Assembly (NCBI GenBank): GCA_021298195.1
Contig: JAJTEQ010000010.1
Span: 1-56,175, forward strand
DNA length: 56,175 nucleotides
Direction: 5' to 3'
Source of the DNA: Ilumatobacteraceae bacterium
GTDB taxonomy: Bacteria; Actinomycetota; Acidimicrobiia; Acidimicrobiales; Ilumatobacteraceae
The position numbers and the translations under genes are program-made. Numbering within the stretch: position 1 is the first letter of the stretch; each line of letters starts with the position of its first letter. Below are positions 1 through 11,352 of this stretch, piece by piece. The notes beneath the pieces are model-generated. The model saw only the letters and a program-made list of their open reading frames with translations. It was not told the DNA's origin and did not search any database.

Positions 1-575
1 GGTCGGATGTCGAATCGGGGCAGCAACAACTGAACCAAGGGACCGATTCCGACCGCGAACAAAACCGTGCCCGGTCCGATCGATCCGCCGAGCAGCACTC
101 CTGCCACCACCACCGTGATCTCGATCACGGTTCGCGCCACGCGCACGCTGACGCCTCGTTCGGACAGTCCCATCATCAACCCGTCACGCGGACCCGGTCC
201 CAGTCCGGCACCGATGTACAGGGCCGAACCGAAGGCGATGATCAACAAGCCTCCGGCGAGCATCAGCGAACGCGCCCACACGGGGTCGGGTTCTCCGATG
301 AACTCCTTGGCCAGGTTCACCACCAATCCGATCTCGAGCGCGTTCAAGACGGTGCCGAGACCCGGACGTTGACGCAACGGGATCCAGAGCACCAGCAGCA
401 GAACACCGGTACCGATGATGACCGTTCCGATGGAGATGTCGGTCTTCTCGGACACGCCCTTGTGGAACACGTCCCACGGCGGCAGACCCAGATGCGACTG
501 CAGGAACAAGGTGATGCCGGTTCCGAAGCAGGCCAACCCGACGATGCATCGGGTCAGACGCTCGAGAAAACGCAT
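1..575 (-). CDS. YczE/YitT-like integral membrane protein, 3'-truncated by window edge
   Basis: The reading frame stays open to the window edge, giving about 191 visible residues. The protein begins [10 protein letters not shown] and shows at least four hydrophobic helices. Between them are the segments SHLGLPPWDVFHKG and GAGLGPGPRDGLMMGLSER, which resemble the GLGxxPWDVxxxG and GLGxGPRDGLM repeats I associate with the YczE/YyaS family of uncharacterised membrane proteins. The ATG (573-575) overlaps the TGA of the adenosylhomocysteinase gene by one base, so the two are probably translated together. Family members have no agreed biochemical role, and the link to ahcY may be positional only. 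The C-terminus is outside the window. Confidence 0.72.
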   Translation of the reverse strand, partial: MRFLERLTRCIVGLACFGTGITLFLQSHLGLPPWDVFHKGVSEKTDISIGTVIIGTGVLLLVLWIPLRQRPGLGTVLNALEIGLVVNLAKEFIGEPDPVWARSLMLAGGLLIIAFGSALYIGAGLGPGPRDGLMMGLSERGVSVRVARTVIEITVVVAGVLLGGSIGPGTVLFAVGIGPLVQLLLPRFDIR

Positions 576-2038
576 CAGTAGCGGTAGCGCTCGGGTTTGA
601 AGGGGCCCGAGGGATTCACACCCAGGTAGTCGGCCTGCTCGTCGGTGAGCTTGGTGAGCTTCACGCCGAGAGCACCGAGGTGCAGGGCCGCCACCTTCTC
701 GTCGAGATGCTTGGGAAGCACGTAGACGCCGAGGGGGTAGTTCTGCAAGTTGTTGAACAGTTCGACCTGCGCGATGACCTGGTTCGAGAACGAGCAACTC
801 ATGACGAAACTGGGGTGTCCGGTGGCGCACCCCAGGTTCACCAGTCGTCCTTCGGCCAACACGATGATCGAGTGCCCGTCGGGGAACGACCACAGATCGG
901 TGCCCGGCTTCAGTTCGTCACGCGTGGCGCCACTTCGTGCCAGACCGGCCATGTCGATCTCGGAGTCGAAGTGTCCGATGTTGCAGACGATGGCATTGTG
1001 CTTCATGAGCGCCATGTGATCGACGGTGATGATGTGGTCGTTGCCGGTGGCCGACACGAAGATGTCCACCTGTCCGACGACGTCCTCGATGGTGGTCACC
1101 TCGTAACCCTCCATGGCCGCCTGCAGTGCGTTGATGGGGTCGACCTCGGACACGATCACGCGCGCACCTTGACCACGCAACGACTGGGCGCAACCCTTGC
1201 CCACGTCGCCGTAGCCGCACACCATGGCGACCTTGCCGGCGATCATGATGTCGGTGGCGCGGCAGATGGCGTCGACCAACGAGTGACGGCATCCGTACAA
1301 GTTGTCGAACTTCGACTTCGTCACCGAGTCGTTCACGTTGATGGCCGGGAAGAGCAACTCGCCCTTCTCGTGCATCTTGTACAGACGCATCACTCCGGTG
1401 GTGGTCTCCTCGGTGACCCCCTTGATGCCGGCGGCCATGCGGGTCCACTTGGTGGGGTCCTGCTTGAGGCCGCGCTGCAGCAGTCCGAGCACGATCGCCA
1501 ACTCGGCGTTCGTTGCCGTGGTGGGGTCGGGAACTTCACCCGACTTCTCGTATTCCACGCCCTTGTGCAGCAACAGGGTGGCGTCACCACCGTCGTCGAG
1601 GATCATGTTCGGACCGTCGCCATCGGGCCACGTCATCATCTGCTCGGTGCACCACCAGTACTCCTCGAGCGTCTCACCCTTCCACGCGAACACCGGAACG
1701 CCCGCGGGGTTCTCGAGCGTGCCGTTCGGACCGACGGCCACCGCGGCCGCGGCATGATCCTGGGTGGAGAAGATGTTGCACGAGGCCCAGCGAACCTCGG
1801 CGCCCAACTCGACGAGGGTCTCGATCAGCACCGCGGTCTGGATGGTCATGTGCAACGAACCCGAGATGCGCGCGCCCTTCAACGGCTTGCTCGCGCCGTA
1901 TTCCTTGCGCAGGGCCCGCAAGCCGGGCATCTCGTGCTCGGCCAAGTGAATTTCCTTGCGGCCGAACGGCGCCATCGACAGATCGGCGACGCGGAAGTCC
2001 TTGCGGGCGGCCATGGACGACACGGTGGTGGACGACAT
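575..2038 (-). CDS. ahcY: Adenosylhomocysteinase (S-adenosyl-L-homocysteine hydrolase)
   Basis: Cytosolic NAD-dependent enzyme that splits S-adenosylhomocysteine into adenosine and homocysteine, completing the activated methyl cycle. The 487-aa length fits actinobacterial forms, which carry an insert (here about residues 122-200) missing from short versions. Visible motifs are HMTIQTA at 63-69, [14 protein letters not shown] at 87-99, the NAD-binding GYGDVGKG at 275-282, and the C-terminal PFKPERYRY typical of the family. GGAG lies just upstream of the ATG. A 137-bp gap separates it from the upstream Trm112-like gene. That gap holds a TACACT box (minus strand, 2136-2141) which could be a -10 element, leaving a leader of about 90 nt. 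I looked for an SAH-riboswitch core there and could not make one out. Confidence 0.97.
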   Translation of the reverse strand: MSSTTVSSMAARKDFRVADLSMAPFGRKEIHLAEHEMPGLRALRKEYGASKPLKGARISGSLHMTIQTAVLIETLVELGAEVRWASCNIFSTQDHAAAAVAVGPNGTLENPAGVPVFAWKGETLEEYWWCTEQMMTWPDGDGPNMILDDGGDATLLLHKGVEYEKSGEVPDPTTATNAELAIVLGLLQRGLKQDPTKWTRMAAGIKGVTEETTTGVMRLYKMHEKGELLFPAINVNDSVTKSKFDNLYGCRHSLVDAICRATDIMIAGKVAMVCGYGDVGKGCAQSLRGQGARVIVSEVDPINALQAAMEGYEVTTIEDVVGQVDIFVSATGNDHIITVDHMALMKHNAIVCNIGHFDSEIDMAGLARSGATRDELKPGTDLWSFPDGHSIIVLAEGRLVNLGCATGHPSFVMSCSFSNQVIAQVELFNNLQNYPLGVYVLPKHLDEKVAALHLGALGVKLTKLTDEQADYLGVNPSGPFKPERYRY

Positions 2039-2175
2039 GATTTCTCCTCGGGAGGTGAGTGGGGATGAACGGGAAGAGACGATGTCCCTCCCGGGCCGGG
2101 GCCTGCTGGCGCCGATCTGTCAGCCCGATGGCGACAGTGTAGACGGGTCCTTCGCCCGCGCGGGCGGATGGGACC

Positions 2176-2412
2176 TCAGGCCGCGCCGGTGGTGCGCACG
2201 CCGGACGCGGCCACTTTGGCCATGATCCGCTCGTGCTCGGCGTCGGAGACCACCTCGGACTCGTCCACCAACATGACCGCGATGCCCTCGCGAACGTGGT
2301 ACCGACGCTTCAATCGGGCGTTGTACAGCGCATCCTCGTCGTCGAGGACATGAAGAGGCCCCTTGTCGATGGGACAGGCGAGAACGGTGAGAAGTTCGGG
2401 ATCGAGAGGCAT
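2176..2412 (-). CDS. Trm112 family (UPF0434-like) small protein
   Basis: A 78-residue protein starting MPLDPELLTVLACP, the family's signature N-terminus, followed by a YHVREGIAVMLVDE segment matching the conserved 'GIPVLL' region. Family members are small partners or activators of methyltransferases and other enzymes. Only one Cys remains (in LACP), so the zinc site of eukaryotic Trm112 is absent, as in many bacterial members. I chose the ATG at 2412 because GGAG stands 8 nt upstream; a longer in-frame start at 2433 has no such site. It lies 23 bp downstream of the phosphomannomutase gene. The manB-Trm112 pairing is common in actinobacteria, but the functional link is unknown. Confidence 0.82.
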   Translation of the reverse strand: MPLDPELLTVLACPIDKGPLHVLDDEDALYNARLKRRYHVREGIAVMLVDESEVVSDAEHERIMAKVAASGVRTTGAA

Positions 2413-2435
2413 GGTGGTCTCCGATGGTACCAATC

Positions 2436-3800
2436 TCAGACCGACGTTATGGCGGCCAAGAGTTCGGCCACCTTGTCGTCGCAGGAGTCACGATCGGGCG
2501 CCTCGAGATTCAGGCGGAGCAGCGGTTCGGTGTTCGACGGTCGCAGGTTGAACCACCAATCGCCACAATCCACCGTCAATCCGTCGAGTCGATCCTGAGG
2601 GAACGACGAGTAGCCGCGCGACACGGCGTCGATGACCGCCGCCGGATCGTCGACTTGGGTGTTGATCTCGCCGCTCGATGAGTAACGCTCGTACGGAATC
2701 CGCATGGTCGACAGCGGCTCGCCGGCCCGACTCATCTCCTCGAGCATCAGCATGGTCGCGATCAAACCGCTGTCGGCGCGATAGTTGTCCCGGAAGTAGT
2801 AGTGCGCCGAGTGCTCTCCGCCGAACACCGCTCCGGTTTCGGCCATGACCTGTTTGATGAACGAGTGACCGACCTTGGTGCGAACCGGGACACCGCCGTT
2901 CTCGCGCACGACCTCGGAGACCGATCGACTGCAGATGAGATTGTGCAGGATGGTCGCTCCGGGATTCTTGCGCAGCATGCCCGCCGCGAGAATCGCCGTG
3001 GTGGTCGAACCGGACAACCCACGACCCAGTTCGTCGACGACGAACACTCGGTCGGCGTCGCCGTCGAAGGCCAAGCCCACGTCGAAACCGCCCGCGGTGA
3101 CCCGCGCCTGGAGGTCGCGCTGATTCACGGACTGCAACGGGTCCGCCGGGTGATTGGGGAAGGTGCCGTCGAGTTCGGCGTACATCACTTCGATCTCGAT
3201 ACGGGGCAGACGCTCGAACACCGCGGGCACCACGAGTCCGCCCATCCCGTTGGCCGTGTCGGCCACCACTCGCATCGGTCGCAACGTGGCGGGATCGATG
3301 AAGGACACCACGTGATCGGCGAACGACGACAGCAGGTCGCGCTCGGTCGTGCGACCGGCTTTGGCCGCCGGGGCGAAGGTCTCACCGTCGAGCACGCGAC
3401 GAGCGATGTCCTTGATCTCCGACAGGCCCGTGTCCACACCGATGGGGCGCGCTCCGGCCAGGCACAGCTTCGCGCCGTTGTATTGAGCGGGATTGTGCGA
3501 CGCGGTGAAGATGGCACCCGGGGCGTCGAGGCGGCCGGCGGCGAAGTAGAGCATGTCGGTGGACGCGAGTCCGATGTCGATGACATCGATGCCGTGTTCC
3601 GTCAATCCACGAGCGAAGGCATCGGTCAACTCGGGTCCCGACGGACGCATGTCGCGTCCGACGATGGCCACCGAAGCGGCCGTGAACTTGGCGAATCCCA
3701 CGCCCAAGGCGTACGCGATGTCGGCGTCGAGTTGGTCGGGAACGGTGCCCCGAATGTCGTAGGCCTTGACGATCTGATCGAGCTGGGAACTGGAGGCCAT
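2436..3800 (-). CDS. manB: Phosphomannomutase / phosphoglucomutase
   Basis: Alpha-D-phosphohexomutase that interconverts mannose-6-P and mannose-1-P (and often glucose phosphates), feeding GDP-mannose synthesis. All family signatures are present: GRDMRPSG at 48-55, the phosphoserine loop TASHNP at 99-104 (Ser101), the Mg-binding DGDADR at 246-251, the sugar-binding GGEHSAHYYF at 327-336, and a C-terminal RPSNTEPLLR phosphate-binding loop. The length of 454 aa is normal. A TAGGGT box 11 nt before the ATG could be a -10 element, so the gene may have its own start within the DUF3499-to-manB run. It should supply the guanylyltransferase at 20902-21909. Mannose versus glucose preference cannot be read from sequence. 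Confidence 0.93.
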   Translation of the reverse strand: MASSSQLDQIVKAYDIRGTVPDQLDADIAYALGVGFAKFTAASVAIVGRDMRPSGPELTDAFARGLTEHGIDVIDIGLASTDMLYFAAGRLDAPGAIFTASHNPAQYNGAKLCLAGARPIGVDTGLSEIKDIARRVLDGETFAPAAKAGRTTERDLLSSFADHVVSFIDPATLRPMRVVADTANGMGGLVVPAVFERLPRIEIEVMYAELDGTFPNHPADPLQSVNQRDLQARVTAGGFDVGLAFDGDADRVFVVDELGRGLSGSTTTAILAAGMLRKNPGATILHNLICSRSVSEVVRENGGVPVRTKVGHSFIKQVMAETGAVFGGEHSAHYYFRDNYRADSGLIATMLMLEEMSRAGEPLSTMRIPYERYSSSGEINTQVDDPAAVIDAVSRGYSSFPQDRLDGLTVDCGDWWFNLRPSNTEPLLRLNLEAPDRDSCDDKVAELLAAITSV

Positions 3801-3841
3801 GACGAACGGTCACCCTATCGGGGGTCCGTGACCGGCTCGGT

Positions 3842-6364
3842 TCAGGTTGTGGCAAGGGCGGCCGTGACCTGCCGGTTTGCCCGCCGATCGCGACGGAAAA
3901 TCACGATCGTCACCCCGATACCGATCACTGTTAGCAAGTAGGCGAAACGGTCCACGATGCTGGGTTCGAAGGACATCGCGACCGATGTCGAGGTGGGGAT
4001 CACGACCATCATGTTCGGCGCGACGCGGTACGGACCTTCGGCCCCCGACACGTTCCAGTTGGGGAAGTAACTCACGCGCACGAGCACGGGCACACCGATC
4101 CGGTCGACATCGAAGGACACGGACTGCTGACCGATGTCGAGGTTCGACACCGTCACCTCGTCGAGCTCGACCGCGGTGATCGAGTCGGTGGGTACCACCA
4201 CGTCCACCTTGCGCGCGTCCGAGCCCGGCTCACCTTCGCGTCGCGCCATGTCGACGTCGACCGCCACGCGCTGCCACTGCGCCGGTCCGTCGGCCGCCGG
4301 CAGGGCGACCCACTCGGAGCGGTTCTGCAACCAGCTGGTGCCGAGCTCGAGCCAACGTTCGCGTTGATCTCCCGATCGGCCCTCGATCACCACGGGTTGA
4401 GTGTCGAGCGGCACGACGATCTCGGATTCGGCCACCTCGTACACCTTCCATGGTCCCGATTTCTCGATGGTGGTGAGTCCGCCGCCGTCGAGCTCCAACT
4501 GATCGGCCTTCGCGATGGCTTCGGGTGTGACGGCCATGTAGTAGCGGACACCGAGTTCCTGCATGTACGAGACACCGACGGTGGGGTCGTTGTTGACGTA
4601 GCGAAGTTCGCGAACCGGGTTCGACGATTGCTTGGACATGGCCCCCGCCGCGAGGAAGTGGTACGGCGTCGTCCCCGCGGCCTCGAAGAAGAGCCCCTCG
4701 CTCGATCCGATGCATCCATCGGTCCAGAAGGGCAGCAACATGAGGGCCATGGTGGTTCCGTACTTGTCGTTGCCCTCGTAGTTCTCCCACAGGGCACGCC
4801 CGCACCCTCGGGTCTCACCCAGACCCTTCATCGTCTGCACGAGGTCGTGGTATTCGCCGTACGACGAACGGCCCTCGTATCCGCTGAAGTTCCAACGGGC
4901 CCAACCGTCGACGAAGCCCTTGTTTCCCGCGGGGCCCTCGAATGGTCCCCAGTTGTACTCGGCCCCCTGACCTTCGTCGGAGATGCTCCCGAAGGGCAGC
5001 ACCTGGAACCGCCATCCCAAGGTGACGAACACCAGCAGGGATCCCACGATCGCGGCACCCGTGCGGGCGTTGAACATCCGTGATTCGTGACGAGCCTCGA
5101 GACCCGCGGGAACCACCCCGTCACGGCGAAAACGGGCCGTCAACTCTTCGAGATCGACCAATCGAACGATCGCGGCCACCAGCTCGATCGCGCCGATGGC
5201 GGCCAGCAGATAGCGGCACATGTTGAGCATCGGGAGCAATCGCGGATTCCAGAGCAACCCGATCACGGGGAGACTGTCGTTGAAGAGATACACGAAGGCG
5301 GCGAACACCAATCCGGTGACCCCGAGCCACACCCCGGCGATGTTGCGCTTGGCGATCATGGCGGCGAAACCGATGACGGCCAGAGTGAGAATCACGAAGT
5401 TCCAGAACGGTGGCAGGGCGAAGAACATGCCCCAGTACGACGTGAACGATCCGTTCCCCGGCTCGCCCTTGTATTTCATGTCGGTCATGTAGGCGTGGTT
5501 CAGGAGAAAGGGCAGGATCCAGAAAGCCGACAACAGGGCCCCCGTGCCGGCCGTGGTGACGAACCAACGCCACTTCGTGCGATCGATCCAGAGCAACGCC
5601 ATCAACAACAGACCCACCGCGACGTAAATGGCCACGATCCCGTGGGACAGCACCGCCAGTGCCATGAACACCGCGGCCGCCACCCGATGCTTGCCCGTCT
5701 GCATTCCACGGGCGAAGTAACCGAAGGCCAACATGGCGAACGACAACGAGATCGAGAACGAGAACTCGCCGGCCATCGTGGACGCCACGTTTCCGCCGTA
5801 GATGGTGTAGCTCTCGTCGAGCAGATACACGAGCCCGATGACGGCGAACACTTCGGGGATCGGATACGCGAAACGCGCCAAACGACCGAAGGCCCAACAA
5901 CAGACGGGAAGAGTGACGATGCCGGCGACGGCGACGATCTTGAACGCGACACCATAGGGAAGAATCACGTTCAACAACACGATGAAGATCGCCGGCACGA
6001 CCATGTAGAAGCGGTAGACGGGAAGTCCCGAGTACCAGTCCATCGACCATCCGTTCAACCGCCACGGCAGGAGGTTGTCGCGCAAGTAGGCCGGGCCCCA
6101 CACGTGAGCCCCCATGTCGCCACCGGTGGGGGTGGTGTCCTTGAGCACCATCGACGGTTGGACCACTTTGATGGCCACGATCGTGCTGATACCGACCAAA
6201 GCCACCCGCACCCAGAACGCGATCAGACGTGGTCGCTCCCAACCGACGAACGGGTTCCATGCCCGAGGAGAGGCCGAGTCATCCGTCAGGTTGCTGTCGG
6301 TGTCGACGTCGATCGGTTCGGCGTCACTCGATTCGGGGTCGACGGGAGCCTCGGGGTCGGTCAT
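3842..6364 (-). CDS. Large polytopic membrane protein, PTPS-related / GT-C-like
   Basis: 840 aa. After about 40 acidic residues comes a first membrane helix, then a soluble loop containing GGDMGAHVWGPAYLRDNLLPW and GWSMDWYSGLPVYRFYMV. These are typical of the '6-pyruvoyl-tetrahydropterin synthase-related' membrane family, whose layout resembles GT-C glycosyltransferases. Roughly ten further helices lead to about residue 460. A mainly extracytoplasmic beta-rich region of some 340 residues follows, with one last helix near the C-terminus and a basic tail. Such proteins are thought to act in envelope glycan or glycolipid assembly, but no reaction is established. It lies 41 bp upstream of manB on the same strand, which fits a mannose-related role by inference. 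Confidence 0.7.
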   Translation of the reverse strand: MTDPEAPVDPESSDAEPIDVDTDSNLTDDSASPRAWNPFVGWERPRLIAFWVRVALVGISTIVAIKVVQPSMVLKDTTPTGGDMGAHVWGPAYLRDNLLPWRLNGWSMDWYSGLPVYRFYMVVPAIFIVLLNVILPYGVAFKIVAVAGIVTLPVCCWAFGRLARFAYPIPEVFAVIGLVYLLDESYTIYGGNVASTMAGEFSFSISLSFAMLAFGYFARGMQTGKHRVAAAVFMALAVLSHGIVAIYVAVGLLLMALLWIDRTKWRWFVTTAGTGALLSAFWILPFLLNHAYMTDMKYKGEPGNGSFTSYWGMFFALPPFWNFVILTLAVIGFAAMIAKRNIAGVWLGVTGLVFAAFVYLFNDSLPVIGLLWNPRLLPMLNMCRYLLAAIGAIELVAAIVRLVDLEELTARFRRDGVVPAGLEARHESRMFNARTGAAIVGSLLVFVTLGWRFQVLPFGSISDEGQGAEYNWGPFEGPAGNKGFVDGWARWNFSGYEGRSSYGEYHDLVQTMKGLGETRGCGRALWENYEGNDKYGTTMALMLLPFWTDGCIGSSEGLFFEAAGTTPYHFLAAGAMSKQSSNPVRELRYVNNDPTVGVSYMQELGVRYYMAVTPEAIAKADQLELDGGGLTTIEKSGPWKVYEVAESEIVVPLDTQPVVIEGRSGDQRERWLELGTSWLQNRSEWVALPAADGPAQWQRVAVDVDMARREGEPGSDARKVDVVVPTDSITAVELDEVTVSNLDIGQQSVSFDVDRIGVPVLVRVSYFPNWNVSGAEGPYRVAPNMMVVIPTSTSVAMSFEPSIVDRFAYLLTVIGIGVTIVIFRRDRRANRQVTAALATT

Positions 6365-6421
6365 ACGGATCCAATCCTGCCACGACGAGCGCGGAGTTTC
6401 CTCACGACTCCGACAACCGCT

Positions 6422-7138
6422 TCAGGCGACGAGCAGGAGTCCCGTCGCGTTGAACGCGACGTGAACCATGATCGACATTCCCAGTCGACCGGTGCGCATG
6501 AAGCACGCTCCGGCCACCAATCCGAACACGAACAGACCCGGGATCTCCACCGGCTGGAGGTGAATCAACGCGAAGAACAACGCCGAGAGAACCACCGCCA
6601 GAACGTCGTCGAGACGCGACTGCAACGCCTGCTGGATCATGCCCCGATAAATGATCTCCTCGACCACGGGGGCTCCCACCGCCACCACCGCCACCAACAC
6701 GACGAGCCACATGCCGTCGGCGCGATCCCAGAGGTCCTGGGCGCGCTCGGAGAGTTCCTCGGTGCGAAACGTCTCCGACCACACCCGTTGAAGCGGCCAG
6801 TAGACGGCCGGGATCAGGAGAACTTGACAGGCCGCGCCGATCGGTAGGCCGACCAGATCACGGACGCGGAAGGTCAGGCGGAAGTCCTCGGCGAAGCGCC
6901 CCGAACCGAACCGGCGCGAGACCACGACGGCGGCCACCATGAAGCACGCCCACAGCGAGAGCGCGGACAACGCGGTGATACCGGTGGGCCAGGTGTCGGA
7001 AGGTTCTCCTCCGTAACCGCCGACTCCGATGATGACACCCTGAATCGGGACGGCCACCACGTAGGCGGCCAGCCACGCTCCGGCGACGACCCCGAGCGTG
7101 AATCGAGTGGAGTTCGTTGCCGGATGCGACCGCGTCAC
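6422..7138 (-). CDS. CPBP-family intramembrane glutamic protease
   Basis: A 238-aa membrane protein with about seven hydrophobic segments and the complete CPBP (Abi/Rce1-like) motif set: EEIIYRG at 160-166 (catalytic Glu pair plus Arg), a His at 193 in LIHLQP, and HVAFN at 226-230. These residues line the intramembrane site in Rce1-type peptidases. Family roles range from CAAX-type processing to bacteriocin immunity, and the substrate here is unknown. The start is a GTG only 6 bp after the DUF3499 stop codon, so the two genes are very likely one transcript. The next gene begins 57 bp downstream. Confidence 0.85.
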   Translation of the reverse strand: MTRSHPATNSTRFTLGVVAGAWLAAYVVAVPIQGVIIGVGGYGGEPSDTWPTGITALSALSLWACFMVAAVVVSRRFGSGRFAEDFRLTFRVRDLVGLPIGAACQVLLIPAVYWPLQRVWSETFRTEELSERAQDLWDRADGMWLVVLVAVVAVGAPVVEEIIYRGMIQQALQSRLDDVLAVVLSALFFALIHLQPVEIPGLFVFGLVAGACFMRTGRLGMSIMVHVAFNATGLLLVA

Positions 7139-7144
7139 GTCGGC

Positions 7145-7372
7145 TCAGCCGGCGAGACGATGGACGAAGGGCAGCACCTCGGCGCGACGGCGATCGTCCA
7201 ACGACCAGCCGCTCGGGGGTTGAAAACGCTGCCAATGCGTCGAGCAGAACTCGTACACGTTGGGCTGACGTTCATCGGCCAGGTGGTCGACCCAGATCGT
7301 CGACGAGGCGTAGTGAAAGACCACCGTCACGTGTGCCTCTTCCCGACATCCATTTCTCGTGCACGAACGCAT
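7145..7372 (-). CDS. DUF3499 family protein
   Basis: A 75-residue cytosolic protein starting MRSCTRNGCREEAHVTVVFHY. It has two N-terminal cysteines (C4 and C9) and one in EFCSTHWQRF, followed by PPSGW. This arrangement is the actinobacterial DUF3499 family (the Rv3258c type), and the Cys/His set suggests a small metal-binding fold. No function is known. The start is firm: a TACCTT box (minus strand, 7380-7385) sits 7 nt before the ATG with no ribosome-binding site, which fits a leaderless mRNA. It is divergent from ftsH, with 114 bp between the two starts. Its place near manB repeats the arrangement seen in mycobacteria. Confidence 0.85.
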   Translation of the reverse strand: MRSCTRNGCREEAHVTVVFHYASSTIWVDHLADERQPNVYEFCSTHWQRFQPPSGWSLDDRRRAEVLPFVHRLAG

Positions 7373-7474
7373 GCCCGAAAAGGTACGGGAAGGACGGGCG
7401 AGCGGGGTGGATGGGGCAGCGAATGACACATATCCGGTGTGGGCTCCGCCAACACCGCCGCCACGGAGTGGTCG

Positions 7475-7480
7475 TAACAT
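7475..7480 (+). promoter_or_regulatory. Probable -10 element of a leaderless ftsH transcript
   Basis: TAACAT lies 6 nt before the ftsH ATG and there is no purine-rich ribosome-binding site between. Transcription starting about 7 nt after the box would begin at or next to the A of ATG. No good -35 hexamer is visible 17 nt upstream. The same geometry recurs at many genes in this window. Confidence 0.5.
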
Positions 7481-7486
7481 GGGTCC

Positions 7487-9454
<1,968 letters not shown>

Positions 9455-9913
9455 TCAGTGGTTCTCGCACCCCGCGGGTTCGTTCCCTGAGTCGGGGTCC
9501 CGAACTCGCGCCACGGCCGCCCACAGATCCGTGGCGGTCACCGGTCCGAGAATGGAATGTCGTACGACTCCCGCGCGGTCGCACACCACCAACGTCGGCA
9601 CGGCGTCGATGCGGTATTTCTCGTGCACGGCGCGATCGGACGCGTACTCGATCTCGCGGACCGACACCTTGCGACTGCGCAACGCGTCGGCCTTGGCGGC
9701 CACGTCGGCACACACGTGACACGTCCCCGATGTGAAGACGACGATCGACCACTCGGCATCCCCGAGAGCCAGATCGAGGGGATCCATCTGCGTCGGCACG
9801 CTCCAGGTCTTCTGGGTCGGGGCGTCGGCTCGTCGCGAACGACGCAACAACAGAGCCATCAGGGAGACCCCGACGGCGATGGAAGCGGCGATCAGGAACT
9901 GCACGTCGATCAC
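9455..9913 (-). CDS. Membrane-anchored thioredoxin-like protein
   Basis: 152 aa. An N-terminal membrane helix (about 4-23) is followed by basic residues and a thioredoxin fold carrying the active-site CHVC at 65-68 in FTSGTCHVCADV, plus the cis-Pro segment IDAVPTLVVCD. The positive-inside rule (LLLRRSRR after the helix) puts the thioredoxin domain in the cytoplasm, but this is not certain. The GTG start overlaps the stop of the DUF5719 gene in a 4-bp GTGA, so translation is coupled. CxxC with His at the second position differs from the usual CGPC and suggests a specialised disulfide or reduction role. The C-terminal PAGCENH adds another Cys and His. Confidence 0.83.
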   Translation of the reverse strand: MIDVQFLIAASIAVGVSLMALLLRRSRRADAPTQKTWSVPTQMDPLDLALGDAEWSIVVFTSGTCHVCADVAAKADALRSRKVSVREIEYASDRAVHEKYRIDAVPTLVVCDRAGVVRHSILGPVTATDLWAAVARVRDPDSGNEPAGCENH

Positions 9914-11352
9914 TCCGGGAATGCCAACGAACCGCTGCGTCCGCGCAAGGTGGCGGTGCGCTCGAGACGGCGCTCCACGACCAAGGGACGATCGCCGGCG
10001 ACCACCAACGGTCGACCGAACGCGAGTGGATCGATCAGGTCGACGGAGACGACGGAGTTGGGACCCAGAACGACATCGGTCAAACCGGGAACCGGTTCTT
10101 CGCCTCCCGGTCCGACCGAAAAGACGGTGAAGGTTCCGGACTCGCCCGAGGTGTTCAACACGATCAACACGTCCTCGATGGCGATGGAGGTGCTGGTCGG
10201 TATGCGCCAGCGCTCGGAGGTGTACCCACCCATCACACCGAGCACGGTGGTGGTCGCGACGTAGTCGGCGGCGGGACGCGTGATCACGCGTTCGACCACC
10301 AGATCCGATCCGGTTTCGCTCGAGATCAGCATGGCGTGTGCACCGTCGGGCAATCCCTCGATGGTCGAAGTGTCCACGGTGACCACCTCGTGGGCCGGGA
10401 CCGACAACGAGGCGGGAGGCAACGTGGTGTCGACTTGCCCCAATCCCAGGACCAACACCGAGGCCTGGGCGACCTCGTCGGTCGGGTTGTAGATCGAATA
10501 ACGCTCCGAGATTCCGGGGCCCTTTTCGCCATCGGCGAACCACCATTGGCTGGAGGCCGCCGGAGCGCCGAGTGCATTGATGTGCCCCAGTCGTCCACCA
10601 CCGAGGTAATGCTGGTCCTTGGCCGCCACGAAGCGACCCGATTCCGCCACCACCGACACCGCCAACACCTTTTCGTCGCGGAAGCCGGCCTCGGCGACGT
10701 TCACCACCCGAATCGACCGAGCGGGAACGACATAACCCTGGAGGTTCGACGGCGTGCGGGGTCCGTCCTCGGTGGCCACCGACACGTTGACGATGGCGGC
10801 CGACAAGTACGGGTTGGTCAGGATCAAACGGAAGTCGGATCCGTCGAAGGTGAAACCGTCGGCGAAGTGCCACTCATCGGACGTGGCGTTGGCGCACGGC
10901 GCCACGGCCGAACCCGCCGGGTGCAGGGCTCTCTGCTCGACCGCCACGAACGAGGAGTCCAATTCGACGACCGTCGACGCGTACGACGAGTCCACGAGCG
11001 AACGAACGTCGATGATCGTCTGACCGCGTGGATCGACGACCACGGGAGACTCGACCGGTTCACCATCGGCGGTCAAGACCGTCACGGTTCCCTGCACCGC
11101 CACGTCGGTGGGATTCGACAGAACGATCTCACCGGAGTACAGCCCGCTGCCACTGTCTCCGGCCGCCGACGTGCCACCGCAGAACCACGATGTGGTGATC
11201 GAGGACTCGTCACCGGGAATGACCGGAGTTCCCGCCGAATCGAACACGGAGAACGTCGGCGTTGCGTCGGATCGCGCGCCGTCGTCGGCGTACACGATCG
11301 CCCCGATCGCCACGGCGACGAGTACGAACGGAGTGACGCGACGCAGGTTCAC
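9910..11352 (-). CDS. DUF5719-family exported protein
   Basis: 480 aa from a GTG start that overlaps the stop of the upstream glycosyltransferase gene by GTGA. The N-terminus VNLRRVTPFVLVAVAIGAIVYADDG is a signal anchor or uncleaved signal peptide. The remainder is beta-rich and repetitive: two segments of the type 'W.FADG......I.NP....A.V.V' occur near residues 155-185 and 275-310, as expected for the DUF5719 repeat of actinobacterial envelope proteins. No catalytic motif is visible. A longer in-frame reading to 11682 runs antiparallel through the preceding gene and has Arg/Gly-rich shadow composition, so I rejected it. By inference it works outside the membrane with the GT2 protein encoded upstream. 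Confidence 0.8.
   Translation of the reverse strand: MNLRRVTPFVLVAVAIGAIVYADDGARSDATPTFSVFDSAGTPVIPGDESSITTSWFCGGTSAAGDSGSGLYSGEIVLSNPTDVAVQGTVTVLTADGEPVESPVVVDPRGQTIIDVRSLVDSSYASTVVELDSSFVAVEQRALHPAGSAVAPCANATSDEWHFADGFTFDGSDFRLILTNPYLSAAIVNVSVATEDGPRTPSNLQGYVVPARSIRVVNVAEAGFRDEKVLAVSVVAESGRFVAAKDQHYLGGGRLGHINALGAPAASSQWWFADGEKGPGISERYSIYNPTDEVAQASVLVLGLGQVDTTLPPASLSVPAHEVVTVDTSTIEGLPDGAHAMLISSETGSDLVVERVITRPAADYVATTTVLGVMGGYTSERWRIPTSTSIAIEDVLIVLNTSGESGTFTVFSVGPGGEEPVPGLTDVVLGPNSVVSVDLIDPLAFGRPLVVAGDRPLVVERRLERTATLRGRSGSLAFPE

Noticed and set aside
680-2068. 462-aa open frame on the plus strand across ahcY
   Set aside because: It is antisense to a certain gene, has His/Gln/Val-rich composition typical of a shadow frame, and matches nothing.
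2039-2175. SAH or SAM riboswitch upstream of ahcY
   Set aside because: The leader is long enough, but I could not find the conserved core or pseudoknot pairing of known classes; a covariance search would settle it.
5087-6847. 586-aa plus-strand open frame
   Set aside because: Antisense to the large membrane protein and the CPBP protease genes; strongly Arg/His/Glu-rich shadow composition.
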